64,000 bases of DNA from Enterococcaceae bacterium OF42-14pH9A. GTDB lineage: Bacteria; Bacillota; Bacilli; Lactobacillales; Enterococcaceae. The notes under the pieces are model-generated. The model saw nothing but the letters and a program-made list of their open reading frames with translations. It made no database searches and was not told the origin of the DNA. The stretch is from the NCBI GenBank assembly GCA_027692465.1, contig JAQEYU010000004.1:81865-145864 (forward strand), written 5' to 3'. Position 1 is the first letter of the stretch. Each line of letters opens with the position of its first letter. A program made the translations under genes and the position numbers. Positions 56,063-64,000 of the stretch are shown one piece after another.

Positions 56063-57817
56063 ATGAGTAAAAAATGGTTAAACGTTGCAGCAGCGGCATT
56101 ACTGACTGTGGGTTCCTTGACCGGACTGGCAGCTTGCGGGTCCGGCGGAAGCTCCGACGGCGGTACGAACGACAGTAAAAAAGTCGATAAAAGCGAGACC
56201 TTGACGATCGATGTCTTCGATGGACTGGCCAACTATATGGGGATCCAAAAAGGTTGGTTTGCCAAAATCGTCAAAGATAAATTCAACATTGAAATGAACA
56301 TCATCGCTCCCAACGTAGCGGGTAACGGGGACGCCCTTTATCAGACGCGCACCGCAGCCGGCGATCTGGGGGATCTGATCATTGCCGACAACGGCCAGCA
56401 ATACAATGAGCTGGTCAAAGGCGGTCTCTTGTATGATGCCTCGGATCTGTATAAAAATATGCCCAACATGAAAAACTTTGATGAGGCGGTCCAGCACGTC
56501 AATGCCAACGAAGAAGGAATCTACGGCTTCCCGACATCGGTTTCCAACCTGAAACCGACAGATGCCTCGGAAGGATTGGATCTGAACTACGGCGCCTATT
56601 TACGCTGGGATCTGTACGGCCAGGCCGGCTATCCTGAAATCAAGACTTTGGAGGACTTGCTGCCGGTGCTGAAAACGATGCAGGAAGCACAACCGCAAAC
56701 CGAGTCCGGGAAAAAAGTGTACAGCTTCTCACTGTTCGGTGACTGGGACGGCAATATGATGGGTGCCGGGAAACAACTGGCGGCATTGTACGGCTATGAC
56801 GAGCTGGGCTTTGTCTTGGCAAAAGCTGACGGTTCTAACTATCAAGGAATCTTGGATGATGATTCCGAATACATGCGGGCCATCAAATTGTACTTTGATG
56901 CCAATCAAATGGGACTGGTGGATCCGGAATCGACTACCCAAAACTATGATACCTTGTTCTCTAAATTCCAAGACGGCCAAGTGCTCTTCTCCTGGTGGCC
57001 TTGGTTGGGGCAAGCCGCTTACAACAATACCGAGAACGTGGACAAAGGGGTCGGCTTCATGCTAGCACCGATCCAAGACCAGAAGATCTTCTCATACGGT
57101 GCCGAAGTCTATGGCGGCAAACAGTTCATCGGGATCGGCTCAAAGGCCAAAGATCCGGAACGTATCGCCGAACTCATCGACTGGCTGTATTCTCCTGAAG
57201 GGGCGCTGGCCAATACCTCTCAAACACAAGGCAGTGCCGGGATTCAAGGCCTGACTTGGGATGTCAATGCAGACGGCCTGCCGGAATTGACCGATTTCGG
57301 GAAAAAGGCCCTGATCGACGGTGACGCCGAAGTGCCGGCCGAATACGGCGGCGGCAGCTACAAAGACGGCGTTTCCGCATTGAATGTCAATACGATCCTG
57401 GGTATCGACATCGATCCGAACACCGGCTACCCATACAACTATACCTTGTGGGAAACTTTCCAAAAAGAAAATACCAATGCATTGAAAGAGGACTGGTCCA
57501 AACACATGGACGGCGCCGAAACGACTGTTGATTACTTGGAGCAAAAGGATCAAATGATCGTAGCACCCGGGGCAAGCTATGTAGCACCGGAAGATTCTTC
57601 TGAAATCTCGACCCTCCGAAATCAAGTAAAATCCACGGTGGTCGAATATTCCTGGAAAATGGTCTTTTCAAAAGACGAAGCTGAATTCAATAAGTTGAAA
57701 AAAGAACTGCAGGACACAGCAAAAGGCTTGGGTTATGACGATGTATTGAAAGTCGACATGCAAAATGCCAAAGACCAAAACAGCCAACGGGAAAAGGTCG
57801 TTGCGGAATTCAAATAA
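56063..57817 (+). CDS. lplA: Extracellular oligosaccharide-binding lipoprotein, LplA-like
   Basis: 584 residues, typical of the large LplA-type solute-binding proteins. Signal peptide with lipobox LAAC, then a Gly/Ser-rich linker. Mature lobes show the family features, including a WPWLG-type Trp-rich ligand segment (LFSWWPWLGQ). ATG 56063 follows AAAGGAG. Delivers oligosaccharide to the LplBC permease. Neighbouring enzymes point to xylan-type or other hemicellulose fragments. Confidence 0.93.
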   Translation: MSKKWLNVAAAALLTVGSLTGLAACGSGGSSDGGTNDSKKVDKSETLTIDVFDGLANYMGIQKGWFAKIVKDKFNIEMNIIAPNVAGNGDALYQTRTAAGDLGDLIIADNGQQYNELVKGGLLYDASDLYKNMPNMKNFDEAVQHVNANEEGIYGFPTSVSNLKPTDASEGLDLNYGAYLRWDLYGQAGYPEIKTLEDLLPVLKTMQEAQPQTESGKKVYSFSLFGDWDGNMMGAGKQLAALYGYDELGFVLAKADGSNYQGILDDDSEYMRAIKLYFDANQMGLVDPESTTQNYDTLFSKFQDGQVLFSWWPWLGQAAYNNTENVDKGVGFMLAPIQDQKIFSYGAEVYGGKQFIGIGSKAKDPERIAELIDWLYSPEGALANTSQTQGSAGIQGLTWDVNADGLPELTDFGKKALIDGDAEVPAEYGGGSYKDGVSALNVNTILGIDIDPNTGYPYNYTLWETFQKENTNALKEDWSKHMDGAETTVDYLEQKDQMIVAPGASYVAPEDSSEISTLRNQVKSTVVEYSWKMVFSKDEAEFNKLKKELQDTAKGLGYDDVLKVDMQNAKDQNSQREKVVAEFK

Positions 57818-57834
57818 CCAAAGAGGTGTGAGGA

Positions 57835-57865
57835 AGTGGGACAAGTATATTTGTCCCACTTTTCC
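57835..57865 (+). terminator. Terminator after the binding-protein gene
   Basis: AAGTGGGACAA is perfectly complementary to TTGTCCCACTT across 6 nt, followed by TTCC. The T-run is short, so read-through into the esterase genes is possible. Confidence 0.65.
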
Positions 57866-57879
57866 GCCATATAGCTGCT

Positions 57880-57935
57880 GGAGTCAGATCCGACACTTCT
57901 GAAACTTTTCCGAGTGTTCCTGCTGAAAAGGACGG
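57880..57935. repeat. Degenerate right arm of the dispersed repeat
   Basis: GTCAGATCCGACACTTCTGAAACTTTTCC resembles the right arm at 61168-61197, with substitutions. No matching left arm lies close by. Confidence 0.5.
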
Positions 57936-57977
57936 AGCAGGTGTGTCGGCACAAAAAGAAGTCGAGGAGCGAAAAAA

Positions 57978-58631
57978 ATGAAATTTGCAAAGAATGACAG
58001 GATTGTTTTCGTCGGGGATTCCATCACCGACAGCAATCGCAATTACGAAGCTCTGCCCGCCCGCTGGTCCTCGTGGGGGGACGGGTATGTTCAGGTGATC
58101 AATTCCTATACGACAGCCTTCTATCCTGAGCTGGAGCTGATGGTAGTCAATCAAGGAGTCAGCGGGAACCGGGTGCGGGATCTGAAGAAGCGCTGGCAAA
58201 AAGACGTTTTGGAGCTGGCGCCGGATTGGGTAGCTGTCATGGTGGGGGTCAACGATGTCTGCCGGCATTTCGACGGCGTTTTTTATCAGGAGGATCAGGT
58301 GTCCGTGGCAGAATTTCGTGAGACGCTGAGCCAGCTGATCGCTCAGACCATGCAAGAGACAAAAGGGGTCTTTTTGCTGTCGGCCTTTTTGTTGACCGAA
58401 GATCCCGAGGAACCGATGCGTAAAATGCTGGCGGAATACAATCGCCAGACTGCGGAGGTCGCCGAAGCCCTCGGTGCGGTCTATGTCGATGTTCAAAAGG
58501 AGATGGATCGCTATCTGGCGGTTCAATCCGGTTATTATCTGAGTATTGATCGGGTCCATCCATCGCTGGCGGGCCACCTGTTGATCGCTAAAGCGTGGCT
58601 CAAAGCAGCTGGTCTGGGGGGGATGTTATGA
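57978..58631 (+). CDS. SGNH/GDSL-family esterase
   Basis: 217 residues, intracellular. Block I FVGDSITD with Ser15, block II Gly in NQGVSGNR, block III Asn in GVND, and block V Asp191/His194 (DRVHPS). Members of this kind deacetylate xylo-oligosaccharides or other acetylated sugars. GAGGAG precedes the ATG. Its stop overlaps the next start (ATGA). Confidence 0.9.
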   Translation: MKFAKNDRIVFVGDSITDSNRNYEALPARWSSWGDGYVQVINSYTTAFYPELELMVVNQGVSGNRVRDLKKRWQKDVLELAPDWVAVMVGVNDVCRHFDGVFYQEDQVSVAEFRETLSQLIAQTMQETKGVFLLSAFLLTEDPEEPMRKMLAEYNRQTAEVAEALGAVYVDVQKEMDRYLAVQSGYYLSIDRVHPSLAGHLLIAKAWLKAAGLGGML

Positions 58632-60094
58632 CGATCACGTTAGCCGAAATCACACAAGTCGCCCACCAGGGACCTTATTTTCCGGATTGGAACAGCCTCA
58701 ATGCGTTTCAGGTTCCCGACTGGTTCAAAGAAGCCAAATTCGGTATCTTCATCCATTGGGGGCTGTACAGCGTGCCGGCTTTCAACAATGAATGGTATTC
58801 CCGCAATATGTATATCAAGGATCATCCGGAATTTGCCCATCACGTGGCGACATATGGTCCGCAAAAAGACTTTGGCTATAAAGACTTTATCCCGCTGTTC
58901 ACGGCCGAAAACTTTGATCCTGATGAGTGGGTGGCGCTGTTTGAACGTGCCGGGGCCCGTTATTTTTTCCCGGTGGCGGAGCATCATGACGGTTTTCAGA
59001 TGTATGCCAGCGAGCTGTCTAAGTTCAACAGTGTCGCGATGGGACCCAAACGGGATATTCTGGGGGAGCTGAAGCAGGCAGCCGCAAAGACTGCGCTGCA
59101 TTTTTGCACCTCCAGTCATCGGGCCGAGCACTGGTTCTTTTTCGGTCATGGCAAGGAATTTGACAGTGATGTCACACCGCAGCAGGAAAAAGGCGATTTT
59201 TACTGGCCGGCAATGCCGGAGCCCGATAATCAGGATTTGTACAGCCAGCCGTATCCGAGCCGGGAGTTTTTGGAGGACTGGTTGCTGCGGACGTGTGAGC
59301 TGATCGACCGTTATCGCCCGGAAGTACTGTATTTTGACTGGTGGATCCAACATCAGGCCTTCAAAGAACCGCTGAAGACAGTGGCGGCATTTTATTACAA
59401 TCGCGGGGTCGAGTGGGGCTTTCCCGCCAGTATCGCTTACAAGCACGATGCCATGATGTTCGGCTCCGGGATCGTCGAGATTGAGCGGGGCAAATTCGCC
59501 GATGCCAAGCCTTTTTATTGGCAATCGGATACAGCGATTGCCCGCAATTCCTGGTGCTATACTGAGACGCTGGATTACAAATCAGTCAAGGAGATCATCT
59601 GGGATCTGATCGAAGTAGTCGCCAAAAACGGCAACCTGCTGCTCAATGTTGGGCCCAAAGCAGATGGCAGCATCCCGGAACGTGACCGGGACATTCTGCT
59701 GACCATTGGCGATTGGTTGCAGATTAATGGTGAAGGTATTTACGGATCAAAAGTCTGGCGCAAAGCCGGTGAAGGACCGACTGAAGTGGCAGAAGGACAG
59801 TTTCAGGAGCATAATAAAAGCGGCTACACTTCTGCGGATATCCGCTTTACAGTCAAGGGTGAGGCACTGTATGCTTTTATTATGGAGCCGCCTGTCCGCC
59901 GCACAGTGATCACTTCGCTGGCGATCAGTCCGGATCAGAATGCGCCGGAATTTCACGGGATCATCAAAAACGTGACGATTCTGGGGCAGGAGCAGGCAGT
60001 GACCGCGTGGCGTCAGACTGCGGCCGGCTTGGAGCTCGCATTGGCCCCGCTGGATACGGACTTGCCGGTGGTTTGTAAAATCATAATGGAATGA
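58628..60094 (+). CDS. GH29-type alpha-L-fucosidase-like enzyme
   Basis: 488 residues, no signal peptide. GH29 hallmarks: FGIFIHWGLYSVPAFNNEWYSR, PVAEHHDGFQMY and the nucleophile region VLYFDWWIQH (Asp). Ends in a beta-sandwich domain. It should release alpha-L-fucose, or a related sugar, from imported oligosaccharides such as fucosylated xyloglucan. ATG 58628 overlaps the esterase stop. The nucleophile segment differs somewhat from the usual DxxWxDG form, so the exact specificity is uncertain. Confidence 0.85.
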   Translation: MTITLAEITQVAHQGPYFPDWNSLNAFQVPDWFKEAKFGIFIHWGLYSVPAFNNEWYSRNMYIKDHPEFAHHVATYGPQKDFGYKDFIPLFTAENFDPDEWVALFERAGARYFFPVAEHHDGFQMYASELSKFNSVAMGPKRDILGELKQAAAKTALHFCTSSHRAEHWFFFGHGKEFDSDVTPQQEKGDFYWPAMPEPDNQDLYSQPYPSREFLEDWLLRTCELIDRYRPEVLYFDWWIQHQAFKEPLKTVAAFYYNRGVEWGFPASIAYKHDAMMFGSGIVEIERGKFADAKPFYWQSDTAIARNSWCYTETLDYKSVKEIIWDLIEVVAKNGNLLLNVGPKADGSIPERDRDILLTIGDWLQINGEGIYGSKVWRKAGEGPTEVAEGQFQEHNKSGYTSADIRFTVKGEALYAFIMEPPVRRTVITSLAISPDQNAPEFHGIIKNVTILGQEQAVTAWRQTAAGLELALAPLDTDLPVVCKIIME

Positions 60095-60103
60095 GGAATT
60101 CAG

Positions 60104-60925
60104 ATGCTTGTTGAAGAAATCGCATTGCCGATCGAAGGACTCGAAACGGCAAAACTGCAGACCTATGTCCGGGAAAATTCCCCGGAGATCGATCCGCACA
60201 AAAAAAGACCCGCAGTCATTATCTGTCCTGGCGGCGGATATGAATTTTTATCTGATCGGGAGGCCGAACCGGTCGCTTTGGAGCTAGTGGGTCGCGGCTA
60301 TCAGGCCTTTGTTTTGACCTACAGTGTGGCGCCGGCCGTGTTTCCGACAGCCGTCGTCCAACTGGCGGCGGCGGTCGCCCACGTGCGCAGCAACTGTGAG
60401 AAATACGCAACGGATCCGGACAAGATTGTGGTGGCGGGATTTTCGGCAGGGGGGCACCTGGCAGCCAGTCTCGGGGTATTCTGGCAGCAAGAACTATTCA
60501 GCGCCTATCTTCCGGGAGCCAATGAGCAGTGGCAGCCCAATGCTCTGTTGCTGAGCTATCCGGTGATCTCCTCGCAGGCATACGGCCATCAGGATTCCTT
60601 TAAGAATCTGCTCGGTGATCAATACGCAGCCCAAAAAGCGGAGCTGTCATTGGAGGATCAGGTGACAGCGGCAGTGCCCCCCACCTTTATCTGGCACACG
60701 ATGGCAGACGATCTGGTCACGGTTGAAAACAGCCTGTCCTTTGTCAAAGCCCTTTTGGAAAAAGAAGTACCGACAGAATTTCATGCGTTTATGCGGGGCG
60801 GGCACGGCTTGAGTCTGGGGACCGCTGAAACCCAAATCGGCGACGGCTACGGGATCGAAAAGAATATCCAGCTGTGGCCCCAGCTCTTTGACAACTGGCT
60901 GTCTTGCTTGTTTGAAAAATACTAG
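60104..60925 (+). CDS. Alpha/beta hydrolase, acetyl-xylan-esterase-like
   Basis: 273 residues, intracellular. Oxyanion motif PGGGY, nucleophile Ser114 in GFSAGGH, catalytic Asp in MADDLVTVENS and His in GGHGLSLG. This is the BD-FAE/Axe-type carbohydrate esterase family, which often removes acetyl groups from xylo-oligosaccharides. Separated by 9 bp from the fucosidase gene. Last gene of the operon. Confidence 0.87.
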   Translation: MLVEEIALPIEGLETAKLQTYVRENSPEIDPHKKRPAVIICPGGGYEFLSDREAEPVALELVGRGYQAFVLTYSVAPAVFPTAVVQLAAAVAHVRSNCEKYATDPDKIVVAGFSAGGHLAASLGVFWQQELFSAYLPGANEQWQPNALLLSYPVISSQAYGHQDSFKNLLGDQYAAQKAELSLEDQVTAAVPPTFIWHTMADDLVTVENSLSFVKALLEKEVPTEFHAFMRGGHGLSLGTAETQIGDGYGIEKNIQLWPQLFDNWLSCLFEKY

Positions 60926-61476
60926 TGTTTCATCCGGATTGGAATTAAAGTAATCAGCCGAGTGTCGAAAAATTTCAGAAGACTCTCCGATCTGACCTCC
61001 GGCGTACAGCCGCCGGCCGAAGCCAACGAGAAATTCCACTTGAAAAGCAGCGGAAATTTCTCATTGTCTTGGGCCTATTGACTTCAAACTGACAGTAACG
61101 CCACTGATTTTTCAAATCAGCGCCGAACTGTCAGTAGTTCACTCAAGCGGTAAAATCTGTACGCCGGGGTCAGTCTCCGAGCCTTCTGAAACTTTTCTGG
61201 ATGTATCCGCTGAGGAAACGGAAGAAACAGCGCATGACAGCATCTAAGGGAGGAAACGCGCAACCTCAGCCGGCTGAAATTCTACGTGTGTCTGAAAACA
61301 CCGGCTGGTCCGATGGGATTTTTAAACCGTCGGGGCAAGGAAAGCGGCCGCGCTCAGGGTGGGCTCGGGTAGTATGACCCGGTGGCGATAAAAGCACCAA
61401 AAAAGATTCCCGACCGGCTCAGACGGTGGCTGATTTGAGGGGTTGCAGCGACAGAAAGCAAGAACGGAGGCAGAGG
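60926..61476. other. Spacer with repeat copy upstream of the response-regulator gene
   Basis: Holds the 231-bp repeat (60967-61197) with flanks. The rest is noncoding; GTGGCTGATTTGAGGGG (61426-61442) weakly resembles the ATGTCT boxes. No clear -35/-10 pair was found. Confidence 0.6.
60967..61197. repeat. 231-bp inverted-repeat element, copy A
   Basis: 30-31-bp imperfect terminal inverted repeats: GAAAAATTTCAGAAGACTCT... at 60967-60997 against ...CCGAGCCTTCTGAAACTTTTC at 61168-61197. Inside are hairpins GAGAAATTCC/GGAAATTTCTC, and CTGACAGT/ACTGTCAG enclosing CTGATTT/AAATCAG. 224 of 231 positions match copy B. Confidence 0.88.
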
Positions 61477-62886
61477 ATGAAAACAGTGTTGATCGTGGAC
61501 GATGAAGAAGTGATCCGCACCGGGTTGACCTATATCATCGATTGGCAGCAGTACGGCTATGAAAAAATTACGACTGCTGAAAACGGGATTGAAGGGCTGC
61601 AAAAGATCATGCAGCTGCAGCCGGACCTGGTGATCACCGATATTCGGATGCCGGTGATGGACGGGTTGGACATGATCCAGGCGGCAAAGAAACAAGGGGC
61701 AAGCTTTCACGGAATCATCTTATCCGGCTATTCGGATTTCGATTATGCCAGAAAAGCGATCCAGCTGGGCTTTGTCTCGTATCTTTTGAAGCCGGTGGAC
61801 GAAGAGGAGCTGGTGGAGCTTTTAGAACGGCTGGCAGTCAATGACCGGCAGCGGCATGAAGCCGATCTGCGCAGTCTGCTTTACAATAAGCTGTTTGCCA
61901 GCGATCACAGCGGCTTGAGCGGCTATCGCCAGATTTTGGTGGCCAGCTTTTCCGAGCCGTTGCGTCCGGACCAGGCGGCGTTGCTGCAGCAGCGGCAGCA
62001 GCCCTATGTCCTTTTGGAAAACTTCGGTGCGGCCTATCTTGTCTTGTTGGATCAAGCCGGCTGCAGCGACGCAGAATCGCTGCTTGCTGAGGTGTTTGGT
62101 CCCGGGGCGGCGGTGCTGACGACTGATTGGGTGGCCGCCGATCAGGATCTTACGAAGCTGACGATGGAGATCCAGCACCTCAGAAAAATGCAGTTTCTGT
62201 TTCCGAAGCAGCGACTGTCCACCGAGAGCCTGTTGGAGAAGAAACGGACCCTGACCTTCCAAGAAAAGCTTCCGGAAAAGCTGCTGGCTGCCATTTTGGG
62301 CGGGGAGGATCTGAGTCTGCTGCTGCAGGCTTACCGGGACAACTTCATTTTTGATCTGGCGTTTGAAGAAGACATCAAATGGCAGGTGAACCACGATTAT
62401 GGCTGGTTGTACGATCAGGCGCTGCAAAAAGCGGCCTTCGATTCGACAGAGCCACCGCCGAATCAGGTAGCCGAAGCGTTGTTTGCAGCGGTGGATTTTC
62501 CGGAGCTGATGGCGGTCTTTGAAACGCACCTGACGGCTTTTTCCCTTGCAGTAGCCAAGCAGCTGAACAATATCGACATCATCGCAGATATCCTGCGCTA
62601 CATCCGGAAACACTATGCCGAGGATTTGAACTTAAAGGGGATTGCCGATCAATTCGGCTACAACAGTGCCTATCTCGGCAAAAAATTCAAACGGACGACC
62701 GGCGAGACCTTTTTGGGCTATCTGGAAAAAGTCCGGATGGAGCGGGCCGGGGAGCTGTTGAAAAATTCCAATCTGATGGTTTACGAGGTGGCTGAAAAAG
62801 TCGGCTACAAAAACGTGGACTATTTCTACAAAAAGTTCAAACAATTCTTCCAAATGTCCCCAAACGACTACCGGAGTTCGAATTGA
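61477..62886 (+). CDS. YesN-type response regulator (receiver + AraC helix-turn-helix)
   Basis: 469 residues. N-terminal receiver with acidic pair Asp8/Asp9, phospho-acceptor Asp55 (VITDIRMPV) and the conserved Lys in LKPVD; a variable middle; and a C-terminal AraC domain with two helix-turn-helices (KGIADQFGYNSAYLGKKFK and YEVAEKVGYKNVDYFYKKFK). Likely activated by the YesM-like kinase at 51071 and turning on the glycan genes. ATG 61477 follows CGGAGGCAGAGG. It is flanked by two nearly identical repeats. Confidence 0.93.
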   Translation: MKTVLIVDDEEVIRTGLTYIIDWQQYGYEKITTAENGIEGLQKIMQLQPDLVITDIRMPVMDGLDMIQAAKKQGASFHGIILSGYSDFDYARKAIQLGFVSYLLKPVDEEELVELLERLAVNDRQRHEADLRSLLYNKLFASDHSGLSGYRQILVASFSEPLRPDQAALLQQRQQPYVLLENFGAAYLVLLDQAGCSDAESLLAEVFGPGAAVLTTDWVAADQDLTKLTMEIQHLRKMQFLFPKQRLSTESLLEKKRTLTFQEKLPEKLLAAILGGEDLSLLLQAYRDNFIFDLAFEEDIKWQVNHDYGWLYDQALQKAAFDSTEPPPNQVAEALFAAVDFPELMAVFETHLTAFSLAVAKQLNNIDIIADILRYIRKHYAEDLNLKGIADQFGYNSAYLGKKFKRTTGETFLGYLEKVRMERAGELLKNSNLMVYEVAEKVGYKNVDYFYKKFKQFFQMSPNDYRSSN

Positions 62887-62934
62887 CAGAAACAGGGGGC
62901 GGATTACTGTAATTAAAGCAATCGACCGAGTGTC

Positions 62935-63165
62935 GAAAAATTTCAGAAGACTCTCCGATCTGACCTCCGGCGTACAGCCGCCGGCCGAAGCCAACGAGAA
63001 ATTCCCCTTGAAAGGCAGCGGAAATTTCTCATTGTCTTGGGCCTATTGACTTCAAACTGACAGTAACGCCACTGATTTTTCAAATCAGCAGCGAACTGTC
63101 AGTAATTCATTCAAACGGTAAAATCTGTACGCTGGGGTCAGTCTCCGAGCCTTCTGAAACTTTTC
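62935..63165. repeat. 231-bp inverted-repeat element, copy B
   Basis: Same length and structure as copy A, with 7 differences by my alignment. Terminal arms at 62935-62965 and 63136-63165. Its right flank (to about 63300) matches the sequence at 110-262. Confidence 0.88.
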
Positions 63166-63235
63166 TGGATTATCCGCCGAGAAGACGGAGAGACAACGCA
63201 TGACAGTATCGTAATGCACTTCAAGGGTATGTGTG

Positions 63236-63385
63236 ATGCCACCCTCTCTGCGGTCAGTTGGTACAGTTCAACTAAAGCAGAATTCGCCAAGTTGAGACGC
63301 GGCGGTGACCCCCCTCCGGTCAGCTGGTATGGTTCAACTAAGGCAGAAAGCACCAAGTTGAACTTGCAACTCAGCTTGCTGAGGT
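63236..63385. repeat. Tandem AGTTCAACT...AGTTGA palindromes
   Basis: Two adjacent, diverged copies of the palindrome at 221-262 and 10978: GGTACAGTTCAACTAAAGC...CCAAGTTGA near 63262 and GGTTCAACTAAGGC...CCAAGTTGAACTTGC near 63331. Confidence 0.65.
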
Positions 63386-63508
63386 TTACACCGACCGTGC
63401 ACCATGATGATTGGCATGCCGGCTGGCTCTGAAGTTTTCGAGTAAATTGTTTTGATTTCTGTCCGGATACGGCCCCAACTCGATAACAATCCCTCTGCAA
63501 CCATACCG

Positions 63509-63560
63509 ATCAAACTGCTTTTGCCGGCACGGTTTCGTGCCGGGGAGAAGCAGTTTTTTT
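63509..63560 (+). terminator. Intrinsic terminator without an obvious gene
   Basis: AAACTGCTT...CCGGCACG pairs with CGTGCCGG...GAAGCAGTTT, then TTTTTTT. The nearest upstream gene ends 620 bp away, so it may end a repeat-derived transcript. Confidence 0.72.
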
Positions 63561-63669
63561 GGCGAGCCGTGGCAGGCCGTTTCGCTGCGGTAGCTGTACA
63601 CCGATTGGCAGCCGGGGGGCATTTCCTAAAATTCTTCCTGCTGTGAAAAAGCCGTGAGCAGGTGGGCGA

Positions 63670-63737
63670 ATGTCTAAAAGTGACGGTAAGATGTCTATTC
63701 TGACGGGTGCCAAAGAAAGGACGCCGGCAGGTATAAT
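63670..63737 (+). promoter_or_regulatory. Operator and promoter of the ROK gene
   Basis: ATGTCTAAAAGTGACGG (63670) and ATGTCTATTCTGACGGG (63691) start 21 bp apart. GCCAAA (63709-63714) - 17 bp - TATAAT (63732-63737) follows immediately. A weak -35 beside the box is typical of AraC-type activation. Confidence 0.55.
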
Positions 63738-63804
63738 CATTTTATAAAGCGCTATCAAAATAGGCGCAACGGCAGATTTGCAACAAGAGGAGGCGGATAG
63801 CGAA

Positions 63805-64000
63805 GTGAGTTGGTTGAGTTTTGACGTGGGCGGCACCTTCATCAAATACGGCGTGTTTTCTGCGTCCGGCGCACTGGTGGAAAAGGGCAAGTGCCCCACC
63901 CCCTATGACAAAGAGGGATTTTTTGAAACGCTGGCAAACATTGCCGCATCCTATGATCAAGAAGGCAAACTAAAGGGAATCGGCTTGAGCTTTCCCGGAT
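63805..64000 (+). CDS. ROK-family sugar kinase, 5' part
   Basis: Partial: 65 residues before the window ends. The start FDVGGTFIKYGVF is the phosphate-1 motif of the ROK family (glucokinase, fructokinase, N-acetylmannosamine kinase). GLSFPG follows. It lacks an N-terminal helix-turn-helix, so it is a kinase, not a repressor. GTG 63805 is chosen (VSWLSFDVGG), with AGAGGAGG about 12 nt upstream. It probably phosphorylates a sugar released by the locus. Confidence 0.85.
   Translation, partial: MSWLSFDVGGTFIKYGVFSASGALVEKGKCPTPYDKEGFFETLANIAASYDQEGKLKGIGLSFPG

Larger units (their letters stand above)
62887..63804. other. 918-bp noncoding spacer with repeats and ROK promoter
   Basis: Holds repeat copy B (62935-63165), its palindromic flank (63180-63385), a terminator-like hairpin (63509-63560) and the operator-promoter region of the ROK gene (63670-63737). 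A reading frame on the minus strand at 63510-63899 is a shadow of the ROK gene. Confidence 0.65.

Overview
The window looks like an enterococcal chromosome (Lactobacillales, Enterococcaceae). RpoB, RpoC, ribosomal proteins L13 and S9, ArgG and ArgH read as close relatives of Enterococcus proteins, and rpoB, rpoC, rplM and rpsI all appear to start at TTG behind strong Shine-Dalgarno sequences. The species is not determined. The chromosomal parts are clearly richer in G+C than the 15.9-45.0 kb insert, which is AT-rich.

Layout. 0.06-0.8 kb: a partial dispersed repeat and the rpoB promoter with a structured, attenuator-like leader. 0.8-8.3 kb: rpoB-rpoC, with a highly structured spacer between them. 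8.4-15.9 kb: a prepilin peptidase, a lipoprotein, Dps, the argG-argH pair on the minus strand, a YdeI-like protein, and rplM-rpsI.

15.857-44.977 kb: a tandem array of integrative elements inserted in the 3' end of rpsI. Four 51-bp copies of the last codons of rpsI bound three units. Element 1 (13.2 kb) has an integrase, an excisionase-like protein, a MobT/Rep_trans-type initiator and a sugar cargo: a LevR-type sigma-54 activator, a near-consensus -24/-12 promoter, a mannose-family PTS, a GH43 glycosidase and a HAD phosphatase. It ends in a VbhA/Fic toxin-antitoxin pair whose Fic gene is frameshifted. Element 2 (14.6 kb) has its own integrase and excisionase-like protein, a pMV158-type Rep/relaxase next to a nick-site hairpin that matches pMV158, an FtsK/TcpA-type coupling ATPase, small regulators, and a probable defence cargo: an HEPN RxxxxH protein, a DUF5677 protein, an unknown protein and a GmrSD-type DUF262/DUF1524 endonuclease. 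Element 3 (1.3 kb) is a remnant holding a second, intact VbhA/Fic pair. No conjugation pilus genes are seen, so elements 1 and 2 look like integrative and mobilizable elements rather than full ICEs.

45-64 kb: back on the chromosome, a TetR/SDR pair and a large locus for plant-cell-wall glycans. It holds intracellular GH43 and GH1 enzymes, a YesM-type sensor kinase with a YesL-like protein, an LplABC-type oligosaccharide ABC importer, an SGNH esterase, a GH29 fucosidase-like enzyme, an acetyl-esterase-like hydrolase, a YesN-type response regulator and the start of a ROK sugar kinase. A repeated ATGTCTA...TGACGGG-type box lies before three of these transcription units and may be the operator of the response regulator. 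Two 97% identical 231-bp inverted-repeat elements flank the response-regulator gene, and fragments of the same family lie elsewhere, including upstream of rpoB.
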